From: JBQTGK01 sp052400665
GTDB lineage: Bacteria; Bacteroidota; Bacteroidia; Bacteroidales; Marinifilaceae
DNA: 64,000 nucleotides
Direction: 5' to 3' (one strand)
Assembly (NCBI GenBank): GCA_052400665.1
Contig: JBQTGK010000001.1
Part shown: positions 53,722 through 61,917 of the stretch, piece after piece
How the letters are laid out: every line of letters starts with the position of its first letter
How positions within the stretch are numbered: position 1 is the stretch's first letter
Notes under the pieces: model-generated
The model's database searches: none
Seen by the model: the letters and a program-made list of their open reading frames with translations, nothing else
What the model was told of the DNA's origin: nothing
Position numbers and translations under genes: made by a program

Positions 53722-56028
53722 ATGGCTCATATTACCAAAATTTTTTCATTGATTTTATATCTTGTTTTCGCACTAAATATGTCTGGAAATTCGCAGGATA
53801 AAATCAGAAAAACAGAGGAAATATTAGCCAAAACTCAAGGTAAAGAAAGAATATTATTATTAAAAGAGCTCTCCTCACTATATCAGTATAGCGATCTTGA
53901 AAAAAGTATTTCTTACTCGAAAGAGATAGTAACTTTATCAGCATCTAAGCCACTCGAACAGGCAACAGCTCTTTATAATCTAGGGAACCTTTATCGAAAA
54001 ACAAATAACTTCACCAGAGCACTAGATTGTCACAAACAATCTCTTGAATTACGAAAAATAAGCACCGAATATTCGTCCATTTCTGCATCGTATAACAACA
54101 TTGGAGAAATCTATAAAATACTTTTAAAATATGAAGAAGCATTAGGTAATTTCAATAAAGCATTAGACCTTCGTGTTAAAAGTGGATCAGAAAAAGAAGT
54201 TGCATATACTTTAAATAACATTGGTAGTGTTTATTGGATGAAGAAAGAATACGCTAGTGCATTGGAATATTATTTAAAGGCTCTCGAGATTAGATCTAAA
54301 CTAAACGATAAAACAGATATATCGGCCACTCTCAACAACTTAGGAAATGTATACAAGAGCCTTAACAAATACAATAAAGCTCTGGATTATTATAAAAAAG
54401 CTTTAAAACTTAGAACCGAAGATGGCAACAAATCGCTTATAGCTTATACCTTAAACGATATAGGAGGAATATACTGGCGTTTAAATAACTACAACGAATC
54501 GCTTAACTACTATAACCAATCACTTAAACTACGTAAGAATTTGGGCAACAAGCGATATACTGCTGCTACCTTAAAAAATATTGGTACTGTTTATAAAGAC
54601 CTTAATGAACTAGATTATTCCCTAAAAAATTATAATGAGTCGTTAAAAATTTACGATGAAGTTGGTGATCTTAAAGAACAAGCCAATGTATTTTCATTAA
54701 TAGGAAACTTATACCGAAGCTTTAACAATTTTGACAAAAGTCAGGAGTTTCATAAAATAGCATTAAATATTCATGATAAAATTGGGAATGTTAAAGGCAT
54801 TGCTTATTCATCGAATAGCATTGGTGAAATTCTTATGCACTATTATAAAAGCAATGATGCATTACCATATTTGAATACAGCTTTTAAAAATGCAAAACTA
54901 TCAAACGACAGAAACCTTCAGAAAAAAACCTCCGAAAATTTATTTGAATATTACTCAAACAAAGGAGATTACCAAAAGGCACTTGAGTATTATCGAAACT
55001 TCTCAAATACCCAATATGATAGCATTGTAGATCAACTAGATAAGGGTAAGATATCAGAGTTTGAAGCGAATTACGAGATTTCTAAAAATAAAGATGAAAT
55101 CAAGAGTTTGAAGGAGTATAATAGAATGCAAACAATTTTAATTTACCTTTTTATTGCTCTTATTTTATCGGCCGGAATCATTAGTTACATCCTCTATAAA
55201 AATATTAAATTCAGAAAAAAAGCAAGCAAGACCTTAAGACAAAAAAACAAAGAACTGGAGGATATTAATTCTCGTCTAAAAGAATCAGAGTTAATATTAC
55301 GAGATCTAAACCTTACTAAAGATAAGATATTCAATATTATTTCGAGTGACCTAAGAGAGCCATTTATCGATCTAAATATAATCAGTAAAAAACTAATTGA
55401 CAGCCTAGAAGAGAAAGATATTGAAGCACAAAAATCATTGGCTCGTGAAATTCGGGACCTTTCATCTCATACCAATAATCTAGTTGAAAATATTTTATTG
55501 TGGTCTGCATCACAGGCTGGCAAAACCAATTTTGTTCCTCAATTTTTTAATGTGAAAGAGTTTCTTTCAAAAACACTTCAAAAATTATCTGGTCCTATTA
55601 TTGAAAAAAATATTAAAGTTATTTTTAACTTAGATAACACCTCAATGGCCTACGCTGATCCAGCAGCGATAACAGAAGTATTCAAAAATCTGATATCGAA
55701 TGCGATAAAATTCTCCTATCCCGAAGGAACAATTAAATTATCAACAAGAGTAAAAAAATATATAATTGAATTGGAAATCTCCGATGAAGGAGTTGGAATG
55801 AGCAAAAAAAATCTGAATAAAATTTTCCGACTAGACAATGACTATCTGGCCCTGGGAACAGCAAAAGAAAAAGGCGCTGGAATTGGATTACTCCTTTGTA
55901 AAGAATACATAGAAAAAAATGGAGGAAAAATATGGGCCGAAAGTGAAGAAAATGTAGGAAGTAGTTTTTACATTACAATTCCTAAATCTGAAATAATATT
56001 AGGTTCAGTTCCTAAATCGAACCAATAA
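53722..56028 (+). CDS. TPR-containing histidine kinase-like protein lacking the phospho-acceptor His
   Basis: The protein has a signal peptide-like start, then about nine tetratricopeptide repeats of 40 residues (about 80-430, consensus NNIGxxYxxxxxYxxAL), a single membrane helix (471-493) and a coiled linker. The TPRs would face the periplasm. In the HisKA position the H-box reads IISSDLREPF, with Ser542 where His belongs. The HATPase domain is intact: NLISNAIKFS, DEGVGM and GAGIGLLL. It may be a pseudokinase that works by dimerising with another kinase, or a kinase using another residue. No response regulator is adjacent. Confidence 0.88.
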   Translation: MAHITKIFSLILYLVFALNMSGNSQDKIRKTEEILAKTQGKERILLLKELSSLYQYSDLEKSISYSKEIVTLSASKPLEQATALYNLGNLYRKTNNFTRALDCHKQSLELRKISTEYSSISASYNNIGEIYKILLKYEEALGNFNKALDLRVKSGSEKEVAYTLNNIGSVYWMKKEYASALEYYLKALEIRSKLNDKTDISATLNNLGNVYKSLNKYNKALDYYKKALKLRTEDGNKSLIAYTLNDIGGIYWRLNNYNESLNYYNQSLKLRKNLGNKRYTAATLKNIGTVYKDLNELDYSLKNYNESLKIYDEVGDLKEQANVFSLIGNLYRSFNNFDKSQEFHKIALNIHDKIGNVKGIAYSSNSIGEILMHYYKSNDALPYLNTAFKNAKLSNDRNLQKKTSENLFEYYSNKGDYQKALEYYRNFSNTQYDSIVDQLDKGKISEFEANYEISKNKDEIKSLKEYNRMQTILIYLFIALILSAGIISYILYKNIKFRKKASKTLRQKNKELEDINSRLKESELILRDLNLTKDKIFNIISSDLREPFIDLNIISKKLIDSLEEKDIEAQKSLAREIRDLSSHTNNLVENILLWSASQAGKTNFVPQFFNVKEFLSKTLQKLSGPIIEKNIKVIFNLDNTSMAYADPAAITEVFKNLISNAIKFSYPEGTIKLSTRVKKYIIELEISDEGVGMSKKNLNKIFRLDNDYLALGTAKEKGAGIGLLLCKEYIEKNGGKIWAESEENVGSSFYITIPKSEIILGSVPKSNQ

Positions 56029-56054
56029 AAAAGAGGCACTCAAACGAATGCCTC
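56027..56054 (-). terminator. Rho-independent terminator of the CoA-transferase gene
   Basis: GAGGCA and TGCCTC pair around a ten-base loop. On the minus strand a T-run of six follows. It lies 26 bp past the CoA-transferase stop, between two convergent genes. Confidence 0.75.
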
Positions 56055-56079
56055 ATATATTATACTGTATCTAAATAAC

Positions 56080-57396
56080 CTATTTAGACAATTTACTTAC
56101 AAAATGATAATGACTTCCAAATCTTTCGAAAGCTGCCTGATCAAGCTCTTCTCTATAATTTGGATGAGCAACAGAAATAATTGCCTTAGCTCTTTGCTGT
56201 AATGTTTTACCGTAAAGATTAACACATCCGTATTCAGTAGCAAACCAATGCATATTATTACGAGTAGTTACAACACCTGAACCTTGTAATAGAGTTGGCG
56301 CAATTTTAGAAATCCCTTTACCAGTTACTGAAGGCATAGCGATAATTGGCACACCACCTTCTGATGCCGCTGCACCACGAGTAAAGTCAATTTGTCCACC
56401 TACTCCAGAGTAATGTTTTGTTCCGATTGAATCAGCACAAACCTGACCTGTAATATCAATTGATAAAGCAGAATTAATAGCACATACTTTTGGATTTTGT
56501 CTGATAATTTCTACGCCATTAGTATAACCAACATCCATCATTAGCACACCTGGATTATCATCAACAAAATCGTAAAGATCTTTAGTTCCCATTAAGAAAC
56601 TAGCAACAATTTTACCTTTATCCAATTTTTTGTTCATACCGTTTACAACGCCACTTTCAACCAGTGGAAGAAGACCGTCAGCAAACATCTCAGTGTGAAT
56701 ACCAAGATTCTTGTGGTTACCTAGCTGAGCTAATACAGCATTAGGAATACCACCAATACCCATTTGAAGACAAGCTCCATCAGGAATAATACCGGCTACA
56801 TTTTTACCAATAGCAATTTCAATATCAGAAAGAGGAGCACTACCATGTTCAACAAGCGGAGAATTATCTTCACAGAACACATCACACATACTCATTGGTA
56901 TCATTGCATCACCAAAAGCACGAGGTACATTTTTGTTAATGATTGCTACAACTGTATCAGCTGTTTCAACAGCAGCTAGAGAACAATCTATTGAAGTCCC
57001 CAAAGATACATAACCATGTTTATCTGGAGTACTTACCTGTACAACAGCTACATTTACGTTAAGAATCCCTTGTCGAATCATTTTTTGAGTTTCACTCAAA
57101 AATACAGGAATATAATCAGCATATCCTGCTTGTGTTTGCTTTCTAACATTAGCTCCTACAAATAGTGATTCTAAGTTAAAAACACCTTCAAATTCAGGGT
57201 CAGCGTAAGGAGCTGGACCTTCTGTATGAAGATGCTGTAATGTTACATCGCAAATTTCACCTTTACGACCTCGGTCACACATTGCTTCGATGAACTTGTG
57301 TGGTGCTAACGCAACTGAATGCAGGTGTACTCTATCTCCTGACTTAATCACCTTCGCTGCTTCCTCAAAAGAAACTGTTTTGATCTCTTTATGCAT
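56080..57396 (-). CDS. 4-hydroxybutyrate/acyl-CoA:acetate CoA-transferase family protein
   Basis: A two-domain acetyl-CoA hydrolase/transferase family protein of 438 residues moves CoA between carboxylates through a glutamyl-CoA intermediate. The catalytic glutamate is probably Glu236 in HTEMFADG. QMGIGGIPNAVL (about 211-222) and GVGGQIDF are the CoA-binding glycine loops. The best match by motif is the AbfT/Cat2-like group that uses 4-hydroxybutyrate, butyrate or propionate with acetyl-CoA. Together with mutAB it fits short-chain fatty acid fermentation. The substrate cannot be fixed. A possible small RNA lies upstream. Confidence 0.85.
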   Translation of the reverse strand: MHKEIKTVSFEEAAKVIKSGDRVHLHSVALAPHKFIEAMCDRGRKGEICDVTLQHLHTEGPAPYADPEFEGVFNLESLFVGANVRKQTQAGYADYIPVFLSETQKMIRQGILNVNVAVVQVSTPDKHGYVSLGTSIDCSLAAVETADTVVAIINKNVPRAFGDAMIPMSMCDVFCEDNSPLVEHGSAPLSDIEIAIGKNVAGIIPDGACLQMGIGGIPNAVLAQLGNHKNLGIHTEMFADGLLPLVESGVVNGMNKKLDKGKIVASFLMGTKDLYDFVDDNPGVLMMDVGYTNGVEIIRQNPKVCAINSALSIDITGQVCADSIGTKHYSGVGGQIDFTRGAAASEGGVPIIAMPSVTGKGISKIAPTLLQGSGVVTTRNNMHWFATEYGCVNLYGKTLQQRAKAIISVAHPNYREELDQAAFERFGSHYHFVSKLSK

Positions 57397-57594
57397 CTTT
57401 TAATCGGTTTTTATGATGTTTTGTAATAATTTCTAATTCGCCGACTAAAGTAGTATAATTTTCAAAGGCAATTTCTGCTATTCAGCATGAGTGCTAAATA
57501 ACATATCTTCACTATCTATTCATAATTAAGTATTTGAGATAGTTTTAACGAATAAAAGAAACTTAAAAAAAGGTAGGTATAAACTTAACAGGCT

Positions 57595-57697
57595 AGTAAA
57601 AATAAAGAAGCCGGAGACCCAAACTCCGGCTTCAAAACCCAAACATCTAATAAAACTTAAATAACAAAAACTATCAAACTATTAATTTTATTACCTT
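57595..57697 (-). ncRNA. Candidate small RNA or leader transcript upstream of the CoA-transferase
   Basis: Read leftward, TACCTTTG (57704-57711) is a -7 box. About 65 bases beyond the predicted start comes a perfect ten-pair GC-rich hairpin, GAAGCCGGAG / CTCCGGCTTC (57607-57633), followed by TTTATTTTT, a convincing terminator. The result would be a transcript of about 100 nt that ends some 200 bp before the CoA-transferase start. A four-codon ORF (ATG TTT GGG TTT TGA) sits just before the hairpin. It could be an independent small RNA or an attenuator leader. No known RNA family was recognised. Confidence 0.45.
57607..57633 (-). terminator. GC-rich terminator-like hairpin
   Basis: Ten perfect base pairs around a seven-base loop. 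On the minus strand TTTATTTTT follows, while on the plus strand there is no T-tract, so it acts leftward. Confidence 0.75.
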
Positions 57698-57703
57698 TTT
57701 TTT

Positions 57704-57711
57704 CAAAGGTA
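57704..57711 (-). promoter_or_regulatory. Candidate -7 box for the small RNA
   Basis: TACCTTTG on the minus strand fits TAnnTTTG. A TTG 16 bases upstream is a possible -33 element, slightly close. Confidence 0.4.
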
Positions 57712-57834
57712 AACCTTAAATTTGTCACAAGTAATCATCTGTATATCAAATTACTCTTTGTTATATAATGTAAATATATAAAGCTTTCTTATATCAATCA
57801 AATCAATAATGTTTATATTGTCATAGATATTTTT

Positions 57835-57842
57835 TATATTTG
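57835..57842 (+). promoter_or_regulatory. Candidate -7 box of oxyR
   Basis: TATATTTG matches the -7 consensus and ends 27 bases before the oxyR ATG. The spacing to an upstream TTG is 14 bases, shorter than usual. Confidence 0.45.
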
Positions 57843-57869
57843 ACTAAGATTCAAATAAAAAAAGATTTC

Positions 57870-58811
57870 ATGATCACCATTACACAACTAGAATATATTG
57901 TTGCTGTTGACACCTACCGTCATTTTGCAACGGCTGCCGATAAGTGTTTTATTACCCAGCCAACTTTAAGTATGCAAATTAAAAAATTAGAAGAATTTCT
58001 TGAAGTTACTGTTTTCGACAGAAGCAAGCAACCGATTATTCCAACCGATATAGGCGAAAGAATAATTGAACAAGCGAGAATAGTATTGGCCGAAACAAAA
58101 AAAGTAAATGAAATAATAAAAGATCACAAAAACACAATTGAAGGAAATCTTAAAATTGGAATTATTCCAACATTAGCACCTTTTCTATTACCTATGTTTA
58201 TAGGAGATTATATTCGAGAATATCCGGCAATTAAGGTAGAGGTAGAAGAGATGGTTTCTGAAGATATCATGAAAAGTCTAAAAAAAGACCAAATAGATGT
58301 TGGCATATTTGTAACACCTGCCAAAGACGATAAAATATTAGAAAATCCTTTGTTTTATGAAGAAATGATGATTTATGCACACAAAGATCACTATTTATTA
58401 AAACAATCTAATATTGATGTTAAAGATATTGCGACTCCAGAAATATGGATGCTTGGCGATGGACACTGTTTCAGAAATCAGGTAGTCAACCTTTGTGAAA
58501 TGCACAATTTACAACATCAGGAGCTTCCCTTCGAATTTGAAAGTAATTCATTAGAAACCTTAATGAAAATTGTTGATCGGGAAGGAGGCTTTACTCTTAT
58601 TCCAGAATTGGCAGTTCAATATTTACCTGAAGAAAAGAAAAATCAGGTAAAACGATTCTCTAATCTGCACCCTTTACGCGAAGTAAGTTTAGTTTATTCG
58701 CGTCATTACACAAAAAATAAACTGCTAAATTTACTGGGCAAACACATACAAAATATCGTCCCCAAAAGTCTTTTGAATAAAGAAAGAGGAACGATTGTAG
58801 AATGGCGCTAA
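57870..58811 (+). CDS. oxyR: Hydrogen peroxide-sensing LysR-type regulator OxyR
   Basis: This LysR-family activator switches on peroxide defences when a disulfide forms. The N-terminal helix-turn-helix is MITITQLEYIVAVDTYRHFATAADKCFITQPTL split around the wing. In the effector domain GDGHCFRNQVVNLCEM holds both redox cysteines, Cys200 and Cys209, at the same positions and spacing as E. coli Cys199/Cys208. The ATG at 57870 gives a normal N-terminus; a TTG at 57840 would add ten residues. No target gene such as a catalase or peroxiredoxin is next to it. Confidence 0.92.
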   Translation: MITITQLEYIVAVDTYRHFATAADKCFITQPTLSMQIKKLEEFLEVTVFDRSKQPIIPTDIGERIIEQARIVLAETKKVNEIIKDHKNTIEGNLKIGIIPTLAPFLLPMFIGDYIREYPAIKVEVEEMVSEDIMKSLKKDQIDVGIFVTPAKDDKILENPLFYEEMMIYAHKDHYLLKQSNIDVKDIATPEIWMLGDGHCFRNQVVNLCEMHNLQHQELPFEFESNSLETLMKIVDREGGFTLIPELAVQYLPEEKKNQVKRFSNLHPLREVSLVYSRHYTKNKLLNLLGKHIQNIVPKSLLNKERGTIVEWR

Positions 58812-58990
58812 CATTTTTCTCGCTAAAATTGAAGCACTTAGTTTACAATTGGAAAAAAGTATGATTTTTTTTCAAAAAAAGTATTGTGGGTTTAAAGAAT
58901 TATATCTTTCTTTGCAGCGCAAAAGGGAAAAACAGAGGCACCATTACCTTGATATCCTGATAGCATTTAAGGAAAGATTTTCAATGAAAA

Positions 58991-59022
58991 TTTTGCAAAT
59001 TAAAAAACTTAGTTTATCTTTG
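58991..59022 (+). promoter_or_regulatory. Promoter of the tRNA-Glu genes
   Basis: TTTTG (58991-58995), a 19-base spacer and TATCTTTG (59015-59022) match the Bacteroidota -33/-7 promoter exactly. The -7 box ends 18 bases before the first tRNA. Confidence 0.85.
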
Positions 59023-59040
59023 CAGCTCTTTAAAAATAAT

Positions 59041-59112
59041 GGTCCGTTCGTCTAGGGGTTAGGACGCCAGGTTTTCATCCTGGTAACAGGGGTTCGATTC
59101 CCCTACGGACTA
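59041..59112 (+). tRNA. tRNA-Glu (anticodon TTC), copy 1
   Basis: The cloverleaf is complete: acceptor stem GGTCCGT / ACGGACT with a terminal G-U pair, D-loop GTCTAGGGGTTAGGAC, anticodon stem CCAGG / CCTGG around TTTTCAT (anticodon TTC), and T-loop GGGGTTCGATTCCCC. CCA is not encoded. It is followed by a second identical copy 116 bases later. Confidence 0.95.
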
Positions 59113-59156
59113 CGAGAAAATACAGCATCTTCGCTGTTTGTGATAATAAATATAAT

Positions 59157-59228
59157 GGTCCGTTCGTCTAGGGGTTAGGACGCCAGGTTTTCATCCTGGT
59201 AACAGGGGTTCGATTCCCCTACGGACTA
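59157..59228 (+). tRNA. tRNA-Glu (anticodon TTC), copy 2
   Basis: All 72 bases are identical to copy 1. It ends two bases before the assembly gap. A small hairpin (ACAGC / GCTGT) lies between the two copies. Confidence 0.95.
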
Positions 59229-59230
59229 CC

Positions 59231-59327
59231 NNNNNNNNNNNNNNNNNNNNNNNNNNNNNNNNNNNNNNNNNNNNNNNNNNNNNNNNNNNNNNNNNNNNNN
59301 NNNNNNNNNNNNNNNNNNNNNNNNNNN
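59231..59327. other. Assembly gap (97 Ns)
   Basis: The gap begins directly after tRNA-Glu copy 2 (ending TACC) and resumes with ACC. The identical tRNA repeat is the likely cause of the break; further copies, or nothing at all, may be hidden. Confidence 0.95.
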
Positions 59328-59359
59328 ACCAAAAGATAATAATTTAGATAACTTAAGAG

Positions 59360-59611
59360 ATGGCAAATCATCAATCTGCAATTAAAAGAATTAGACAGTC
59401 TGAAAAGAAACGAGTACACAATAAGTATTACGCTAAGACTGCTAGAAATGCTGTAAGAAAGTTACGTGCTACTTCAGATAAGGAAGCTGCTAATGAATTA
59501 CTTCCTAAGGTTACTGCAATGTTAGATAAACTTGCAAAAATCAACGTAATTCATAAGAATAAGGCTGCTAACTTGAAATCTAAATTAGCTACACACGTTA
59601 ACAAACTGTAA
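59360..59611 (+). CDS. rpsT: 30S ribosomal protein bS20
   Basis: The 83-residue basic helical protein binds 16S rRNA. The N-terminus MANHQSAIKRIRQSEKKR and the C-terminal helix with IHKNKAANLKSKLATHVNKL are canonical. The gene starts 32 bases after the gap, so its promoter is in or near the gap. A strong terminator follows. Confidence 0.95.
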   Translation: MANHQSAIKRIRQSEKKRVHNKYYAKTARNAVRKLRATSDKEAANELLPKVTAMLDKLAKINVIHKNKAANLKSKLATHVNKL

Positions 59612-59630
59612 GACATTATAACTCTGTTTT

Positions 59631-59658
59631 AAAGGGTTCTCACAAGAGAACCCTTTTT
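59631..59658 (+). terminator. Rho-independent terminator of rpsT
   Basis: The eleven-base arms AAAGGGTTCTC and GAGAACCCTTT pair perfectly around an ACAA loop, followed by Ts. Confidence 0.9.
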
Positions 59659-59740
59659 CTGCATGCACCTAATTTATCTATTCTAACTTTGTATTATTTG
59701 AGCAAATTCATAACTTTAGTTAGTTTATGCGAAAGTAACT

Positions 59741-60436
59741 ATGAAAGAGTACAATAAATTAAGCATCAAAGACTGGGCCTTAGAAGATCGTCCCAGAGAA
59801 AAATTAATGTATAATGGGGTTAAAAGTTTATCTTCGGCTGAACTATTAGCTATTATTATAGGTAGTGGCAATCGGGATCAATCGGCTGTAGAACTAGCCA
59901 AATCGATACTTTCCAACTGCAATAACGATTTAAACCAACTGGCGAAAAAATCCATCCACGATTTAATGAAAATTCGGGGAATTGGAGAAGCTAAGGCAAT
60001 AGGTATTATATCGGCTCTTGAATTAGGTAGAAGACAAAAGTCTTTTCAGAGTAAACAAAAGCAAAAAATAACCTGTAGCCAGGATGCCTTCGAAATTCTT
60101 CTTCCCTGTGTTGAAAATATTGGTCATGAAGAATTTTGGGTTCTATTTATGAATCGTGCCAACAAAATTGTAGAGATTAAAAATGTTTCATCCGGAGGCA
60201 TTACCGGTACCGTATTCGATATTCGACTCATTTTAAAAGACGCCCTTCAACTCGAAGCTGTAAATCTTATTTTGTGTCACAACCACCCTTCTGGAAACCT
60301 TTCTCCGTCAAGTGCCGACAAAGAAATCACCACTAAAGCAATACAAGCTGCAAAACTAATGAATATAGATATTTTAGATCATCTAATTATTGGTGATAAT
60401 CAATACTATAGTTTTGCCGATGACGGCCTAATTTAG
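59741..60436 (+). CDS. radC: DNA repair protein RadC (JAMM/MPN+ domain)
   Basis: RadC has an N-terminal UPF0758 helical domain with a helix-hairpin-helix (DLMKIRGIGEAKAIGI) and a C-terminal JAMM metalloprotease-like domain. The zinc site is HNHPSGNLSPSSAD with a Glu in GHEEFWVLFMN. The 231-residue length is normal. The biochemical role is not settled in this family despite the DNA repair name. Confidence 0.92.
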   Translation: MKEYNKLSIKDWALEDRPREKLMYNGVKSLSSAELLAIIIGSGNRDQSAVELAKSILSNCNNDLNQLAKKSIHDLMKIRGIGEAKAIGIISALELGRRQKSFQSKQKQKITCSQDAFEILLPCVENIGHEEFWVLFMNRANKIVEIKNVSSGGITGTVFDIRLILKDALQLEAVNLILCHNHPSGNLSPSSADKEITTKAIQAAKLMNIDILDHLIIGDNQYYSFADDGLI

Positions 60437-60494
60437 AATAAATTACCATTACATTTTTTATTCATTTCATTCTTAGATATTATTGAAATATAGT

Positions 60495-60502
60495 TATATT
60501 TG
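60495..60502 (+). promoter_or_regulatory. Candidate -7 box of upp
   Basis: TATATTTG matches TAnnTTTG and ends 28 bases before the upp start codon. No clear -33 TTG is found. Confidence 0.5.
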
Positions 60503-60530
60503 CGCTCAGCTAATTTTTAAATAATAAAAC

Positions 60531-61187
60531 ATGGTGGTCCATACTTTAGGAGCAAACAACTCCCTTTTTAACCAATTTATAGCTGAAATCAGAGACGTAA
60601 ATGTGCAAAAAGATCCTCTTCGCTTTAGAAGAAACCTTGAAAGAATAGGTGAAATTTTTGCGTACGAAATCAGTAAAGTCTTAGAATTCTCTGAAAAATC
60701 AATTCAAACCCCTCTTGGAGAAGCAAAAACAGATCTTCCTTCTTGCGAAGTAGTAGTAGCTTCTATTCTTAGAGCAGGTTTACCATTGCATACTGGTCTT
60801 TTAAATTATTTCGACAGATCAGAAAATGCATTTATCTCTGCCTACAGAAAACATACCGATGATGGTAAATTTACGGTCAACTTTGAATATATTTCTTCCC
60901 CATCAATTGATGGTAAAGTTGTAATTCTTGCGGATCCAATGTTAGCAACTGGTTCATCAATGGAATTAGCATACAAAGCTATGCTTACCAAAGGAACTCC
61001 TAAACATGTTCATGTGGTTTCGGTTATTGCTAGTCAGGAAGGCGTTGATTTTATTAAAAATTGTTTACCTAAAGAAAATACAACTCTTTGGATGGGAGCT
61101 GTAGATAAAGATTTAAATTCTAAATCATATATCGTTCCAGGTTGTGGCGATGCAGGCGATTTAGCCTTTGGAGCCAAATTAGGATAA
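60531..61187 (+). CDS. upp: Uracil phosphoribosyltransferase
   Basis: Upp salvages uracil with PRPP to make UMP. The type I PRTase PRPP motif reads VVILADPMLATGSSMELA (about 126-143), with SILRAGLPLHTG upstream and a C-terminal PGCGDAGDLAFG uracil-binding segment. The 218-residue length is slightly longer than the 208 of E. coli. It is a single gene with its own terminator. Confidence 0.92.
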   Translation: MVVHTLGANNSLFNQFIAEIRDVNVQKDPLRFRRNLERIGEIFAYEISKVLEFSEKSIQTPLGEAKTDLPSCEVVVASILRAGLPLHTGLLNYFDRSENAFISAYRKHTDDGKFTVNFEYISSPSIDGKVVILADPMLATGSSMELAYKAMLTKGTPKHVHVVSVIASQEGVDFIKNCLPKENTTLWMGAVDKDLNSKSYIVPGCGDAGDLAFGAKLG

Positions 61188-61210
61188 TAAAACTCTATAA
61201 ATAGATAACA

Positions 61211-61239
61211 AAGGACTACTTTTTAGGTAGTTCTTTTTT
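61211..61239. terminator. Terminator between convergent upp and folK
   Basis: AGGACTAC and GTAGTTCT pair with one G-U pair around a T-rich loop, and a T-run follows on the plus strand. The structure overlaps the folK stop and may serve both genes. Confidence 0.7.
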
Positions 61240-61726
61240 ATGCTTTAAATCTTTTAACAATAGATGAATCCGTACAATCAAATTTTATTTCCGAGACTGT
61301 CTTTTTCCATACAGGATGAATAAAATGCGGAGCAATTTCAGCCAATGGAGTCAATGCAAACATTCGCTCTCCCATTCTTGGATGTGGAAGCTCCAGCCTT
61401 TCTGTATCCATAATTAAATCGTCGTAAAATAACAGATCTACATCGATGGTACGCTCACTATAGCGATTCTTCTTACGCACTCTTCCTAAATTCTGCTCAA
61501 TAGATTGAGTCGCATTTAGAACTTCCAATGGTACTAAATCTGTTTCACAAAGGACCACCTGATTTAGAAAACGTAATTCATGCTGGAATCCCCATGGTTC
61601 GGTTTCGAAAATTGAGGAAAGTTTCACAATTTGCCCTACTCTTTCGCTTAACAGACATACTGTTTTACTAAGTATCTGCTCACGATCGCCTAAATTCCCC
61701 CCAATTAAAAAATATACTTTAGCCAT
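61238..61726 (-). CDS. folK: 2-amino-4-hydroxy-6-hydroxymethyldihydropteridine pyrophosphokinase
   Basis: HPPK transfers pyrophosphate from ATP to the pterin in folate synthesis. The motif LIGGNLGDREQIL, the family segment FETEPWGFQHELRFLNQVV and the metal/ATP-binding RTIDVDLLFYDD followed by LPHPRMGERMFALTPLAEI are all present. The ATG at 61726 gives 162 residues; ATGs at 61735 and 61807 are alternatives, the latter adding unrelated residues. It is not linked here to folP or folB. Confidence 0.9.
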   Translation of the reverse strand: MAKVYFLIGGNLGDREQILSKTVCLLSERVGQIVKLSSIFETEPWGFQHELRFLNQVVLCETDLVPLEVLNATQSIEQNLGRVRKKNRYSERTIDVDLLFYDDLIMDTERLELPHPRMGERMFALTPLAEIAPHFIHPVWKKTVSEIKFDCTDSSIVKRFKA

Positions 61727-61825
61727 TTTTCTCATTTGATCGGTAAAAGAAACAAAGAAATCCGTTGAAACAAAATATACATCGAAAATTGATATTTTAA
61801 TAAACACAATATCATCTTATTTAGA

Positions 61826-61833
61826 TATATTTG
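61826..61833 (+). promoter_or_regulatory. Candidate -7 box of sppA
   Basis: TATATTTG matches the -7 consensus 85 bp before the sppA start. No clear -33 element. Confidence 0.4.
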
Positions 61834-61917
61834 TTTTAGGATAAATTTACATAAGTAAAGTTCTTCGATAAAAGTAACAACTAGTTACAGAATATAAATC
61901 TCAAATTATATAAAATC

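Larger units (their letters stand above)
57397..57869. other. 473-bp divergent region, CoA-transferase / oxyR
   Basis: No protein gene is visible. It holds the CoA-transferase 5' flank, a terminator-like GC-rich hairpin (57607-57633), a minus-strand -7 box at 57704-57711 and the oxyR -7 box at 57835-57842. The candidate small RNA is listed separately. Confidence 0.65.

Noticed and set aside
58849..59055. A 68-codon open frame before the tRNA genes
   Set aside because: It overlaps the perfect tRNA promoter and runs into tRNA-Glu copy 1; its composition is Lys/Leu/Phe-rich noise.
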